From Comamonas sp. (GTDB taxonomy: Bacteria > Pseudomonadota > Gammaproteobacteria > Burkholderiales > Burkholderiaceae_C), in the NCBI GenBank assembly GCA_021166775.1, contig JAJPEQ010000013.1, positions 496,001 through 560,000 on the forward strand: 64,000 nt of DNA, written 5' to 3'. How positions within the stretch are numbered: the first letter of the stretch is position 1; each line of letters opens with the position of its first letter. This document shows positions 1 through 9,406 of this stretch, in pieces. Made by a program: the position numbers and the translations under genes. The notes under the pieces are model-generated. The model was given only the letters and a program-made list of their open reading frames with translations. It had not been told where the DNA came from and did no database searches.

Positions 1-1205
1 TCATGCAGCGCCTGCGCCAGCAGGTGGCGCGCGAGGTGGCGGGTGTCGATCTGTTCCTGCAGCCCACGCAGGACCTGACCATCGATTCGGACACCGGCCC
101 GACGCAATACCGCTTCGATCTCGAAGGCGTGGACACGAAGCTCGTCGACGAATGGGCGCAGAAGCTCGTCGGCGCGATCGCCCGCCTGCCCGAGGTGCGC
201 CATGCCACCACCAGCGCCGGGCAGACCGCGCCCTCGGCCATGGTGCGCGTGGACCGCGACACCGCCGCACGCCTGGGCGTGGCCACGAGCACGCTGGACA
301 ACACGCTGTACAACGCCTTCGGCCAGCGCATCGTCTCTACCATCTTCAGCGAAACCAACCAGTACCGCGTGATTCTGGAAGCCGCGCGCGAGGGCGGCGC
401 GAGCCTGCAGACGCTGCGCGATCTGCCGATCAAGACCAGTGGCGGGGGCACCACGCCGCTCTCCTCGTTCGCGCAGGTGGTGCAAGAGCCCGCCGCGCTC
501 ACCGTGCAGCGTGTGAGCCAGTACCCGGCAGCCACCGTGGGGTTCGACACCGCCCCCGGCGTGAGCCTGGGCGCGGCCGTGGAGGCCGTGCGCGCGGCCG
601 CCGCCGAGGCCGCCTTGCCCGCCAGCCTCACGCTGCGCTTCACCGGCGCCGCGGGCGCGTACCAGAAGTCGCTCGCCAACCAGCTCTGGCTCATCCTCGC
701 GGCCGTGGTCTGCGTCTACATCGTGCTCGGCGTGCTGTACGAGAGCTATGTGCACCCGCTCACCATCCTCTCGACACTGCCCTCGGCCGGGGTGGGCGCG
801 CTGCTGGCGCTGGAATTCACCGGCCATGCGCTCGATGTGGTGAGCATCATCGGCCTGGTGCTCCTGATCGGCATCGTCAAGAAGAACGCGATCATGATGA
901 TCGACTTTGCCATCGACGCCGAACGCGGCGAGGGCAAGAGCGCGGTGCAGGCGATCCACCAGGCGGCGCTGCTGCGCTTTCGGCCGATTCTGATGACCAC
1001 CTTCGCGGCGCTGGCGGCAGCGGTGCCGCTGATGCTGAGCTGGGGCGACGGGGCGGAGCTGCGGCGCCCGCTCGGAATTTCGATCTTCGGCGGTCTGGTG
1101 CTGAGCCAGTTGCTCACGCTGTTCACCACGCCGGTGATTTATGTGTGGTTCGACCGGCTGGCGCAGCGGTTTGGGGCGTCGCAGGCGGAGCATGAGCATG
1201 CGTGA
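1..1205 (+). CDS. mdtB: RND multidrug efflux permease, MdtB-like (5' end outside window)
   Basis: C-terminal 400 residues of an inner-membrane, proton-driven RND drug exporter; the start lies upstream of the window. Visible are the second periplasmic porter loops (an N-A-F-G-Q-R segment near nt 310-330, shared almost word for word with the next gene) and the last transmembrane helices, including the conserved LIGIVKKNAIMMIDFA block near nt 860-910. The downstream gene is a second complete RND permease followed by an outer-membrane factor, the arrangement of heteromeric MdtB/MdtC (MuxB/MuxC) pumps, so I infer that this is the MdtB-type partner. The TM4 proton-relay aspartates are not in the window and cannot be checked. 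Family assignment is secure; the MdtB label rests on context. Confidence 0.9.
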   Translation, partial: MQRLRQQVAREVAGVDLFLQPTQDLTIDSDTGPTQYRFDLEGVDTKLVDEWAQKLVGAIARLPEVRHATTSAGQTAPSAMVRVDRDTAARLGVATSTLDNTLYNAFGQRIVSTIFSETNQYRVILEAAREGGASLQTLRDLPIKTSGGGTTPLSSFAQVVQEPAALTVQRVSQYPAATVGFDTAPGVSLGAAVEAVRAAAAEAALPASLTLRFTGAAGAYQKSLANQLWLILAAVVCVYIVLGVLYESYVHPLTILSTLPSAGVGALLALEFTGHALDVVSIIGLVLLIGIVKKNAIMMIDFAIDAERGEGKSAVQAIHQAALLRFRPILMTTFAALAAAVPLMLSWGDGAELRRPLGISIFGGLVLSQLLTLFTTPVIYVWFDRLAQRFGASQAEHEHA

Positions 1206-1319
1206 CCGCGTTTTGCGCTCGGGGCGCCCGGCTCGTTTCGAGACCCGGCCCCGGTGCCGCTTCATGGGCGCCATGCCCGCGGCCCGCCGTGGCGTCAGCA
1301 AGCACACGAGAGACGGCGC

Positions 1320-4300
1320 ATGAACCTCTCGCGCCCCTTCGTTCAGCGCCCCGTGGCCACCGTCCTGCTCACCATCGGCTTGGCGCTTGCCGGCATCGCC
1401 GCCTTTCTCACGCTGCCGGTCTCGCGCCTGCCCGCCGTGGATTTCCCGGTGATCTTCGTGAGCGCCAACATGCCGGGTGCGAGCCCCGCCGACATGGCAC
1501 GCACCGTGGCCACGCCGCTGGAGCGCACGCTGGGCACGATCGCGGGTGTCAACGAGATGACGAGCTCCAGCAGCACGGGCTCGACCCGCGTGGTGCTGCA
1601 GTTTGACCTCGACCGCAACATCGACAGCGCCGCGCGCGACGTGCAGGCCGCGATCAACGCCGCGCGCATCGACCTGCCGGCCAACCTGCGTACCAACCCG
1701 ACCTACCGCAAGGCCAACCCCGCGGCGCAGCCGTTCATGATCCTCGCGCTCACGTCCAGGACGCGCACGCCGGGGCAGGTTTTTGACGCGGTCAACAACA
1801 TCATGAGCCAGCGCCTGCTTCAGGTGCCGGGCGTGGGCGACGTGACGCTGGGCGGCGGCTCGCAGCCCGCGGTGCGCGTGGAGCTCAACCCCTTCGCGCT
1901 GCACGAGCTGGGCATCAGCAGTGACGACGTGCGCGCCGCGCTGCAGGCGAGCAACGCCAACCGGCCCAAGGGCGTGATCGAGCTGGGTGACGCCGAACAG
2001 GGGCGGGCGCTGCAGGTGCTCACGCCCGCGCCGGGCCTGCGCGCGGCGGACTACCGCGATCTCATCGTCGGCATGCGCGGCGGCGCCGAGGTGCGTCTGT
2101 CGCAGGTGGCCCGGGTGATCGACAGCGTGCAGGACACGCGCACGCGCGGCTCATTCAACGGGCAGCCGGCCATCGTCGTCAACATCACGCAGCAGCCCGA
2201 TGCCAACCTGATCGCCACGGCCGACGCCATCGATGCGCTGCTGCCGCAGCTGCGCGCGCAGCTGCCGCAGGACGTCGAGCTGCACGTGGCGATCGACCGC
2301 ACCGGCTCGGTGCGCGGCTCGGTGCACGAGGTGGAGATCACGCTCGCGATCGCCGTGCTGCTCGTGGTGCTGGTGGTGGGGCTCTTTTTGCGCAACCTGC
2401 GCGCCGCGCTGATCCCGGCGGTGGCCACGGGCGTTTCGCTGCTGGGCACGTTCGCGTTCATGGCGCTGCTTGGCTACTCGCTTAATAACCTCACGCTGAT
2501 GGCGCTCACGGTCGCCACGGGCTTCGTGGTGGACGATGCCATCGTCGTGATCGAGAACATCACGCGCCATCTGGAGCAGGGCGTGGCGCGGCGCACGGCG
2601 GTGCTCGAGGGCGCGCGCGAGGTGGGTTTCACGGTGCTCACCATCAGCGTCTCGCTCGTGGCGGTGTTTCTGCCGCTGCTGCTGCAGGGCGGCGCCGTCG
2701 GCGCGATGTTCCGTGAATTCGCCATGACGCTTTGCATCGCGGTGCTGATCTCGCTCGTCATCTCGCTCACCACCACGCCCATGCTGTGCGTCAAGCTGCT
2801 GCCGGTGCACGCCGAGCGCGCCGCACCCGTGCGCCGCAGCGGCGCGGCTCGCCTGCGCGCCTTGCTGGCCGCAGGTCAGCGCCGGCTGGTGCGCGCCTAC
2901 GGGCATGCGCTGGACTGGTCGCTGGCCTTTCCGTGGTTCGTGATGCTGGTGCTGGCGGTGGTGATCGGACTGAGCGCTTATCTGTTCGTGCATATCGACA
3001 AGGGCTTTTTCCCCGAGCAGGACAACGGCCAGTTCTTTGCCGGCCTGCGCGCCGACCAGAGCATTTCCACCGGCGCGTTCGGCGACAAGCTGCAGCAGGC
3101 GGCGGACATCATCGGCGCCGACGCTTCCGTGGGCACGGTGGTGGCGTTTGCCGGAGGCGCGCGCGCGGGCGGGGGCTTTCTCTTCGCCGCGCTCAAGCCC
3201 GCGAGCGAGCGGCCGCAGGGCGAGAAGACGCGCGCCGTCATCAACCGCCTGCGCCCGCAGCTGTCCAAGATCACGGGGCTGAGCGTGTTCCTCAACCCGG
3301 CGCAGGAGCTGCGCATGGGCGGCAGGAGCAGCAACGCCACCTACCAGTACACGCTCAAGGCCGACACGCAAGCCGATCTCAAGACCTGGACGCGCAGGCT
3401 CTCGGCGCAGCTCAAGCTCGACGCCCGCCTCACGGACGTCGACGACGACGAGAGCGACAACGGCGTCGAGACCTTCATCGAGATCGACCGGGCCAAGGCC
3501 GCGAGCCTGGGTGTGACGCCAGCGGCCATCAATGCCGCGCTCTACAACGCCTTCGGCCAGCGCCAGGTGACCACGATGTACAGCGACCTGAACCAGTACA
3601 CCGTGGTGATGGAATGGGCGCCGCGTCATGCGCAATCGCCCGTGGTGCTGCACGACGTGATGGTGGCCGCGGGCGGCGCGGCCGCCGGTGCCTCGGCCAA
3701 CCCGGCGCTGCGCAGCGGCTCCACCGGCACGCCGATTTCCACGGCGGCGCGCACCATGGTGCCGCTCTCGGAATTCGCGCAGTTTTCCGAACGCGCCGTG
3801 CCCGCCAGCGTCTGGCACGACGGCGGCGAGCTGTCGAGCACGCTCTCGTTCAACCTGGGCGATGGCGTCTCGATCGAGCAGGGCAGGGACGCCGTGCTGC
3901 AGGCCGTGGACGCCATCGGCATGCCCAACAACGTGCGCGGCGCCTTCAGCGGCGCGCTGGCGCAGGCGGCGCAGACGCAGTCGCAGCAGGGGCTGCTCAT
4001 CGTGGCCGCCATCGTCGTGATCTACATCGTGCTGGGCATGCTCTACGAGAGCCTGATCCATCCCGTCACCGTGCTCACCACGCTGCCCAGCGCGGGCTTT
4101 GGCGCGCTGCTGGCGCTGATGCTGCTGAAGATGGAGTTTTCCATCATGGCGCTGGTCGGCGTGTTCCTCTTGATCGGCATCGTCAAGAAAAACGCCATTC
4201 TCATCATCGACTTCGCGCTCGACGCCGAGCGCGCACGCGGCCTCACGGCGGTGCAGGCGGTGCGCGAGGCCTGCCTGCTGCGCTTTCGCCCCATCCTCAT

Positions 4301-4523
4301 GACCACGCTGGCGGCGGGCCTGGGTGCACTGCCGCTGGCCATCGGTTTCGGTCAGGGAGCCGAGCTGCGCCAGCCGCTGGGCGTGACCATCGTCGGTGGC
4401 CTGATCGCGAGCCAGCTGCTCACGCTGCTCACCACGCCGGCGGTCTATGTGCTGCTGGACAAATTGCGCCGGCGCAAGCCGGCGGTGGGGGGCCAACCCT
4501 TGCCCGCCATGGAGGGAGCATGA
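1320..4523 (+). CDS. mdtC: RND multidrug efflux permease, MdtC-like
   Basis: Complete RND inner-membrane permease of 1067 residues, the usual family length. The N-terminus (NLSRPFVQRPVATVLL) is the typical first TM helix. The proton-relay motif FVVDDAIVVIEN lies at about residues 400-412 with both aspartates present. A GKGFFPEQDNGQF segment opens the second half, and a second LIGIVKKNAILIIDFA block lies near residue 955. I chose the ATG at 1320 rather than in-frame starts from 1254, because the protein then begins where RND permeases normally do; the extra residues upstream are low-complexity. The gene starts 114 nt after the MdtB-like gene and its stop overlaps the start of the outer-membrane lipoprotein gene (ATGA), so the three are probably co-transcribed. 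A periplasmic adaptor, if encoded here, lies upstream of the window. Confidence 0.93.
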   Translation: MNLSRPFVQRPVATVLLTIGLALAGIAAFLTLPVSRLPAVDFPVIFVSANMPGASPADMARTVATPLERTLGTIAGVNEMTSSSSTGSTRVVLQFDLDRNIDSAARDVQAAINAARIDLPANLRTNPTYRKANPAAQPFMILALTSRTRTPGQVFDAVNNIMSQRLLQVPGVGDVTLGGGSQPAVRVELNPFALHELGISSDDVRAALQASNANRPKGVIELGDAEQGRALQVLTPAPGLRAADYRDLIVGMRGGAEVRLSQVARVIDSVQDTRTRGSFNGQPAIVVNITQQPDANLIATADAIDALLPQLRAQLPQDVELHVAIDRTGSVRGSVHEVEITLAIAVLLVVLVVGLFLRNLRAALIPAVATGVSLLGTFAFMALLGYSLNNLTLMALTVATGFVVDDAIVVIENITRHLEQGVARRTAVLEGAREVGFTVLTISVSLVAVFLPLLLQGGAVGAMFREFAMTLCIAVLISLVISLTTTPMLCVKLLPVHAERAAPVRRSGAARLRALLAAGQRRLVRAYGHALDWSLAFPWFVMLVLAVVIGLSAYLFVHIDKGFFPEQDNGQFFAGLRADQSISTGAFGDKLQQAADIIGADASVGTVVAFAGGARAGGGFLFAALKPASERPQGEKTRAVINRLRPQLSKITGLSVFLNPAQELRMGGRSSNATYQYTLKADTQADLKTWTRRLSAQLKLDARLTDVDDDESDNGVETFIEIDRAKAASLGVTPAAINAALYNAFGQRQVTTMYSDLNQYTVVMEWAPRHAQSPVVLHDVMVAAGGAAAGASANPALRSGSTGTPISTAARTMVPLSEFAQFSERAVPASVWHDGGELSSTLSFNLGDGVSIEQGRDAVLQAVDAIGMPNNVRGAFSGALAQAAQTQSQQGLLIVAAIVVIYIVLGMLYESLIHPVTVLTTLPSAGFGALLALMLLKMEFSIMALVGVFLLIGIVKKNAILIIDFALDAERARGLTAVQAVREACLLRFRPILMTTLAAGLGALPLAIGFGQGAELRQPLGVTIVGGLIASQLLTLLTTPAVYVLLDKLRRRKPAVGGQPLPAMEGA

Positions 4524-5944
4524 ATAAACCTGTTTTGATAGCTGCTCGCGCTTTGCAGCAAAGCGCTGGAGCCGTTTTTTGCTTGATATTTTCCATCACG
4601 CTGCTGGCGGCCTGCTCCAGCGTCACGCCGCCGCAGTCGAGCGATGCGCCGGCGCCCACGCACTGGAAGAGCGCCGCGCCCGAGGGCTGGGTGAGCACCG
4701 CCGCCTACAGGCAGTGGCAAGGCGGCCAGTGGTGGCAGTTTTTTGACGATGAGATGCTGAACGCGCTGGTGCCGCAGGTGGAGGTGGGCAACCCCAATAT
4801 CGCCGCCGCGGCCGCCAACGTGGCGCAGGCGCAGGCGCTGCTGCGCCAGAGCGAATCGCAGCGCCTGCCCACGCTGGGCGTGCAGGCGGCGGCGCAGCGC
4901 GGCGGCGAGCCCGCGCGTGGCAGCGCCAGCGCCGGCCTTGCGGCGAGCTGGGCGCCCGACCTCTGGGGCCGCATCGCCGCCAGCGTGGCGAGCCAGCAGG
5001 CGGCCCTGCAGGCCAGCGAGGCCGATCTGGCCGGCGCGCGCCTGGAGGCGCAAGCCAGCCTGGCGCAGGCCTACTTCCAAGTGCGCGAGCTCGATGCCGA
5101 ATTGCAGCTGATGGACGAAATCATCGCGGGCTATGTGCGTGCGCAATCGATCACCGACAACCGCTACCGCGCCGGCATCGCCGCACACACCGACCTGCTG
5201 CAGGCGCAGACCACGCTGGAAAACGCCCGTGCCACGCGCGAGAGCCTGCGGCGCAGCCGTGCTACGACCGAGCACGCCATGGCGCTGCTGCTGGGCCGGG
5301 CGCCCGCGCAGTTCACGCTGGAGACGGTCGCCTGGCGCAGCGCCGTGCCCGGTGTGCCGCCGCTGCTGCCGTCCGAGCTCCTGCTGCGCCGCCCGGACGT
5401 GGCCTCGGCCGAGCGCGCCGTCGCTGCCGCCAATGCGCGCATCGGCGCCGCGCAGGCCGCGTGGTTTCCCAGCCTGAACCTGAGCGCGGGCGCGGGCGGC
5501 GCGGCGGGCAGCATCGCCGATCTGCTGTCGGTGCCCGCGCTCACCTGGTCGCTGGGCGCTAGCCTCGCGCAAACGCTGTTCGATGCGGGTGCGCGCGATG
5601 CCGCCGTGGAGCAGGCCGTCGCTGCGCAGCAGGCCGCGAGCGCCCAGTACCGCCAGAGCGCGCTCGTCGCCATGGGGCAGGTGGAAGACCAGCTCACCGC
5701 GCTGGATGCCCTGGCGCGCCAGATCGAGCACCAGCAGGCCGCCGCCGAGGCCGCCGCGGGTGCCGAGCAGCGCACGCTCAACAGCTACCAGGCAGGCCTG
5801 TCGGCCTACACCAGCGTGGTGACGGCGCAGGCCGCCACACTGGGCGCGCGCCGCTCGCTCATGCAGCTGCAACTGCAGCGCCAGCAGGCCGTGATCGCGC
5901 TGGTGCAGGCGCTGGGCGGCGGCTGGGTGGCGCCGTGGGCCTGA
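4520..5944 (+). CDS. RND efflux outer-membrane lipoprotein, NodT/OprM family
   Basis: Outer-membrane channel protein of 474 residues that would provide the exit duct for the RND pump encoded just upstream. A type II signal peptide ends in LLAAC with the lipid-carrying cysteine at residue 32. Two OEP repeats follow (about residues 55-250 and 270-470), with the family signature LLRRPDVASAE and the GGGW ending. The ATG overlaps the stop of the permease gene. Oddly, residues 5-24, that is most of the region before the hydrophobic core, are encoded by a copy of the interspersed repeat described separately at 4531-4590, so the signal peptide is unusually long and partly repeat-derived. Confidence 0.92.
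   Translation: MNKPVLIAARALQQSAGAVFCLIFSITLLAACSSVTPPQSSDAPAPTHWKSAAPEGWVSTAAYRQWQGGQWWQFFDDEMLNALVPQVEVGNPNIAAAAANVAQAQALLRQSESQRLPTLGVQAAAQRGGEPARGSASAGLAASWAPDLWGRIAASVASQQAALQASEADLAGARLEAQASLAQAYFQVRELDAELQLMDEIIAGYVRAQSITDNRYRAGIAAHTDLLQAQTTLENARATRESLRRSRATTEHAMALLLGRAPAQFTLETVAWRSAVPGVPPLLPSELLLRRPDVASAERAVAAANARIGAAQAAWFPSLNLSAGAGGAAGSIADLLSVPALTWSLGASLAQTLFDAGARDAAVEQAVAAQQAASAQYRQSALVAMGQVEDQLTALDALARQIEHQQAAAEAAAGAEQRTLNSYQAGLSAYTSVVTAQAATLGARRSLMQLQLQRQQAVIALVQALGGGWVAPWA
4531..4590 (+). repeat. Interspersed ~50-bp element, copy 1 (inside a signal peptide)
   Basis: Contains the core GATAGCTGCTCGCGCTTT followed by AAGCGCTGGAGCC and a T-rich tail. The same layout recurs at 49311-49372, 61919-61977, 46105-46148, 26346-26405 and, inverted, at 36587-36643. 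The inner part is an imperfect inverted repeat (GCGCTTT / AAAGCGC). Here it is translated as part of the lipoprotein signal peptide. Confidence 0.7.
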
Positions 5945-6290
5945 AGGCGGTGACGGTGGACACCGTGCAGTGGGGTCTCGCCTGGACGTTTGGCCCGACC
6001 GGCGCCTGAAATGCTGGCACAGCATCGTGCCCGTGGCAAAGCCGACTTTCTCGATCGCGTGGTTGGCGATTGCTGGTTCGACGGCAGGCGCTGGTGCTGG
6101 TAGACCGACGGATGTGGCGCGCGAAACCGCCCTGTTGCTGCGCGTGTTGCGCCAGATGCCGGGGAGCCAGCGCTTGTGAAGGCTCGGGCGCAGGCCATTT
6201 GGGTCGAAAATTGATGTGAGTGACAACCGTCATGCCCACAAGGGTTTACCATGGTTTCTTCATTCATCATGCTGGATTGCATCTGATCCC
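5945..6290. other. Intergenic stretch, nothing recognised
   Basis: About 346 nt between the efflux lipoprotein gene and the GGDEF/EAL gene. A 69-codon open frame at 5970-6179 has no recognisable features and no convincing ribosome binding site. The stretch AAAATTGATGTGAGTGACA near 6207-6225 is relatively AT-rich and may belong to the promoter of the downstream gene, but I see no clear -35/-10 pair and no terminator with a T-tract. Confidence 0.4.
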
Positions 6291-8357
6291 ATGCCTCTGC
6301 CCGTCGACCCCAATTCGCTCTCCTGGACCCAGGTCATGGAGCACGTGGGGGCCTGCGTCTACGTCAAGGATATTCAGGGGCGCCATGTCTACGCCAATCG
6401 CGCCATGTGCGAGCTCTACGGCGTGACGTGGGAGCAGCTTCGCGGCAAGACCGATGCGGACTTCGTCAATGCGCCGCATGCCCTGCTGCTGCAAGAAGCC
6501 GACCGGAGCGTGATCGAGAGCGGCAAGACCGTGCATGAGCAGGAAGAGGTGGTGCTGCTCGGCGGCGGCAGGCGCACCTTCTGGTCTGCCAAGGTGCCAC
6601 TGCTCGATGGCAAGGGCAGGATCATCGGCGTGTGCGGCTTCTCCACCGAGATCGCACCCGAAACCACTCCCGCGCGCGAGCGCATCGCGGGGCACAGCCA
6701 CATGCTTGGTGCCTTGCTGGAAAACGTCGATGCCAGCATCTTCCTGAAGGACAGCGAGGGGCGCTACCTTTACGTCAACGAGAAAGCGCGCAAGCTTCAT
6801 GGGCGGACCTTGGAGCAGGTGCTCGGGACCACTGACAAGGATCTGTTCGACGCCGAAACGGCACGTACGCTGCGCCTCCTGGATGAGCAGGTGATCACCC
6901 GCATGCAGCGCCACGCCGGAGAAGAAACGCTCTTCGGCGCCGATGGTTGCTGGCACCATTTCTGGACGGTGAGGGTACCCATGCAATACCCTGGCATGCC
7001 GCCGTGCCTGCTGGGTTTCGCCACCGAGATCACCGAGCTTCTGGACCTGCGGCGCAACCTGCGGGAGCAGCGTGTCACCGACCGGCTCACGGGACTGCCC
7101 AACCACGAACAGTTCGTGCATGCGCTGACCCTGCAGATTCCCGATCTCCTCGCGCGGCATCAGCACGCTGCCGTGGTGCTGCTCGATCTGGATGAGTTCA
7201 AGTACGTCAACGGCTATCTGGGCCAGGAAGCGGGCAACCGCCTGCTGTGCGAGGTGGCTGAACGCCTGCGTGGTGCACTGCCGGAACCGGGCGTCCTGGG
7301 ACGCATCGGCGGCGATGACTTTGCCGTGGCCCTGGCGCCCGTCGCCGACCGGGACGAGGCAGTGCAAAAGGTGCAGCTGCTGCGCGAATGTCTGGCCCAG
7401 CCCTACACGATACGCGGGCGTGGCGTGCGGCTGACGACGAGCGCCGGCATCGCCATGCTGCCATCGGATGGAGAAGATGCGCAGACGCTGCTTGAACACG
7501 CCGAGGCGGCCATGTATGCGGCCAAGCAGCAGGGCAGGGACTGCAAGGTGTTCTACACCACGGGATTTGCCGCGGCCGCGGCGCAGCGCGTCAACCTGGA
7601 GAACGCCTTGCGCACCGCGCTCGCGGCAAATCAGTTCGAGGTGCATTACCAGCCCAAGATGCTGCGCGACGGGACGGTTGCCGGATTCGAGGCGCTGCTG
7701 CGCTGGAACCGGCCCAGTCATGGGCGCGTGTCGCCACTCACCTTCATCCCGCTGGCCGAGCGCCTGGGCCTGCTCGTGGACATTGGCGCGTGGGTGACCA
7801 GGCAAGCCTGCGAGACGATGGCCACGTGGCGTGAGGCGGGCCTCGGTCGCGTTCCGGTGGCGGTCAATCTGTCGATCAGCCAGTTGCAGAGCAGCACGCT
7901 GCTCCCGCGTGTCCAGGCCAGCATGCAAGAGTACGACATCGGCGCGAACGAGCTCGGCATGGAAGTGACCGAATCCATGATGATGCGCGACCCCGACCAG
8001 ACCATCGATGTGCTCAGGAGCCTGGTCCAGGCCGGGGTGGATCTCGCCATCGACGATTTCGGCACAGGCTATTCGTCGATGGCCTACCTGAAGCTGCTGC
8101 CGGTGCGCTGGCTCAAGCTCGACCGCCAGTTTGTCAAGGACATGCACACCGATGCGCGCGATGCCGACCTGTGCGCGGGCATGATCGCGCTGGCGCATCG
8201 GCTGGGCCTGCGCGTGATCGCCGAGGGCGTGGAGCTGGCCGAGCAGCGTGACGCGCTGTTGGCGCTCGGTTGCGACCAGTTCCAGGGCTTCCTCTACAGC
8301 ACGCCGATGCCGAGGCAGGCGGCCACGCAGTACCTGCGTAGCGCGCAGGCGCGTTAA
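6291..8357 (+). CDS. PAS-PAS-GGDEF-EAL cyclic-di-GMP signalling protein
   Basis: Protein of 688 residues with two PAS sensory domains (about residues 5-125 and 140-260), a GGDEF domain (about 270-430) and an EAL domain (about 440-685). It lacks obvious membrane segments, so a cytoplasmic sensor is inferred. The EAL half keeps the catalytic signatures: EALLRW, AVNLS, EVTES, DDFGTGYSS, LKLDRQFV, AEGVE and QGF. This predicts hydrolysis of cyclic-di-GMP. The cyclase signature is GGDDF instead of GG(D/E)EF and no upstream RxxD inhibitory site is visible, so the GGDEF domain is more likely regulatory than synthetic. I chose the ATG at 6291 because the first PAS domain begins directly after it; a GTG at 6216 would add 25 residues. 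The gene stands alone. Confidence 0.88.
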   Translation: MPLPVDPNSLSWTQVMEHVGACVYVKDIQGRHVYANRAMCELYGVTWEQLRGKTDADFVNAPHALLLQEADRSVIESGKTVHEQEEVVLLGGGRRTFWSAKVPLLDGKGRIIGVCGFSTEIAPETTPARERIAGHSHMLGALLENVDASIFLKDSEGRYLYVNEKARKLHGRTLEQVLGTTDKDLFDAETARTLRLLDEQVITRMQRHAGEETLFGADGCWHHFWTVRVPMQYPGMPPCLLGFATEITELLDLRRNLREQRVTDRLTGLPNHEQFVHALTLQIPDLLARHQHAAVVLLDLDEFKYVNGYLGQEAGNRLLCEVAERLRGALPEPGVLGRIGGDDFAVALAPVADRDEAVQKVQLLRECLAQPYTIRGRGVRLTTSAGIAMLPSDGEDAQTLLEHAEAAMYAAKQQGRDCKVFYTTGFAAAAAQRVNLENALRTALAANQFEVHYQPKMLRDGTVAGFEALLRWNRPSHGRVSPLTFIPLAERLGLLVDIGAWVTRQACETMATWREAGLGRVPVAVNLSISQLQSSTLLPRVQASMQEYDIGANELGMEVTESMMMRDPDQTIDVLRSLVQAGVDLAIDDFGTGYSSMAYLKLLPVRWLKLDRQFVKDMHTDARDADLCAGMIALAHRLGLRVIAEGVELAEQRDALLALGCDQFQGFLYSTPMPRQAATQYLRSAQAR

Positions 8358-8477
8358 GGCGCCCTCCGATGCCATGGCGCCAACACCCCACCACGACGGG
8401 TGCGGCGTTTGAACTTCACACATGGCGTGCCGTCAGACACAAAGAGAAACCGGTTTGCCTGCATCAGGAGGTATGCC

Positions 8478-9086
8478 ATGGACTCGATCTCGCACACTGT
8501 CCGCGCAGCCACGCTGGCCGGGCTCTTGTGCTGTTGCGTCGCCATGGCACAAGCACCGCCGGCGGATCAGTACAGTGCCTCCGCGCCGTTGCCGGTGGAG
8601 CATGCCGAGCTTTCAATGGAGGCGCTGCCCGACGGGATGCGACCAGGCGCTTTGGGCAACCGCTTGGCGGTGACGCGCTGGGGGGATGCGGGGGTGGGTG
8701 TTTCGCTGGGGGTGCGGACCACGCGGTGGCCGCCGCTGGCCAGTGGGGTCGGCGCGGTCATCGGGGGAGCTGACGCAATACCCGCCTCCTGGAGCCCGCA
8801 GTTGGGTGTGCACTGGAGCAGCCGTCTGTCCGGGCGCTGGCAGGTGAAGGTGTCGGGCTGGGCGGACCTGCCCCCGGTGGGCGACGGACCATTCGGCGCG
8901 GGCCAGGAACTGGGATCAGACCTGGGCGGCTACACGGCGCAGGTGCAGGTGCAGTGGCAGTCGGCACGCTACGGCGACCTGATTCCGGAGTACGGCGCCA
9001 TCGGTGTGCAGTTGCAGGGCGGCTCGCGGCTCATGCTGCGCGCGCGCCACGGCGGGCCGATGATCTACTACCGCGTGCGGTTTTGA
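8478..9086 (+). CDS. Exported protein, possible small outer-membrane beta-barrel
   Basis: Unrecognised protein of 202 residues. A strong ribosome binding site (CAGGAGG) lies seven bases before the chosen ATG; an in-frame start at 8400 would add an unlikely N-terminus. The first ~24 residues form a signal peptide (charged start, hydrophobic LAGLLCCCVAMAQA). The mature part is rich in Gly, Trp and alternating polar/hydrophobic stretches, and it ends in YYRVRF. A C-terminal phenylalanine with alternating aromatic residues is what the outer-membrane assembly machinery recognises in beta-barrels, so I suggest an outer-membrane location. No enzymatic motif is visible. It lies 120 nt after the GGDEF/EAL gene in the same direction; a functional link is unproven. 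Confidence 0.6.
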   Translation: MDSISHTVRAATLAGLLCCCVAMAQAPPADQYSASAPLPVEHAELSMEALPDGMRPGALGNRLAVTRWGDAGVGVSLGVRTTRWPPLASGVGAVIGGADAIPASWSPQLGVHWSSRLSGRWQVKVSGWADLPPVGDGPFGAGQELGSDLGGYTAQVQVQWQSARYGDLIPEYGAIGVQLQGGSRLMLRARHGGPMIYYRVRF

Positions 9087-9406
9087 CTTGCCGAACGCCG
9101 TTCATGCGCCCCAATTTCCGGCTCGCGCTGAGCATGGCCCTGTTCGGTTTCCATGACCTGCCAGCCAGGCTGGCGCTGCAGGGGTTCGGCACAGGTCTGC
9201 GCGGCCGAGAGTTCACGCAGGAGGGGCGTCCCGGCTGGCCCAGATCACTGCCGGACACGGTCTTCACGGGGCAGGCGTACGCGGTAGTCCACACGTCCGA
9301 CGATGGCCGATCCAAGGCTGCGCCTGGCGTCACGAAAGCGCACACGCCCTTCGGCGTCGGGGGCGAACTCCCGGTCGTGTCCGATGCCACATACCTGCTG
9401 CAGGCA
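9087..9406. other. Gene-free stretch with possible decayed coding sequence
   Basis: About 320 nt between the orphan exported protein and the end of the NodT gene. No intact gene fits. On the minus strand, two adjacent segments in different frames have protein-like composition (for example DREFAPDAEGRVRFRDARR and then LLRELSAAQTCAEPLQRQ) with a stop and frame change between them. This may be a decayed gene, but GC-rich DNA gives such frames by chance. I do not recognise a parent family. Confidence 0.3.

Noticed and set aside
2151..4496. A 781-codon minus-strand frame opposite the MdtC-like gene
   Set aside because: Composition is typical antisense shadow (rich in His, Arg, Gln), with no motifs. 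The plus-strand protein is clearly a conserved RND permease.
5970..6179. A 69-codon plus-strand frame in the gap before the GGDEF/EAL gene
   Set aside because: No ribosome binding site, no recognisable feature, and the codon pattern is not distinct from background.
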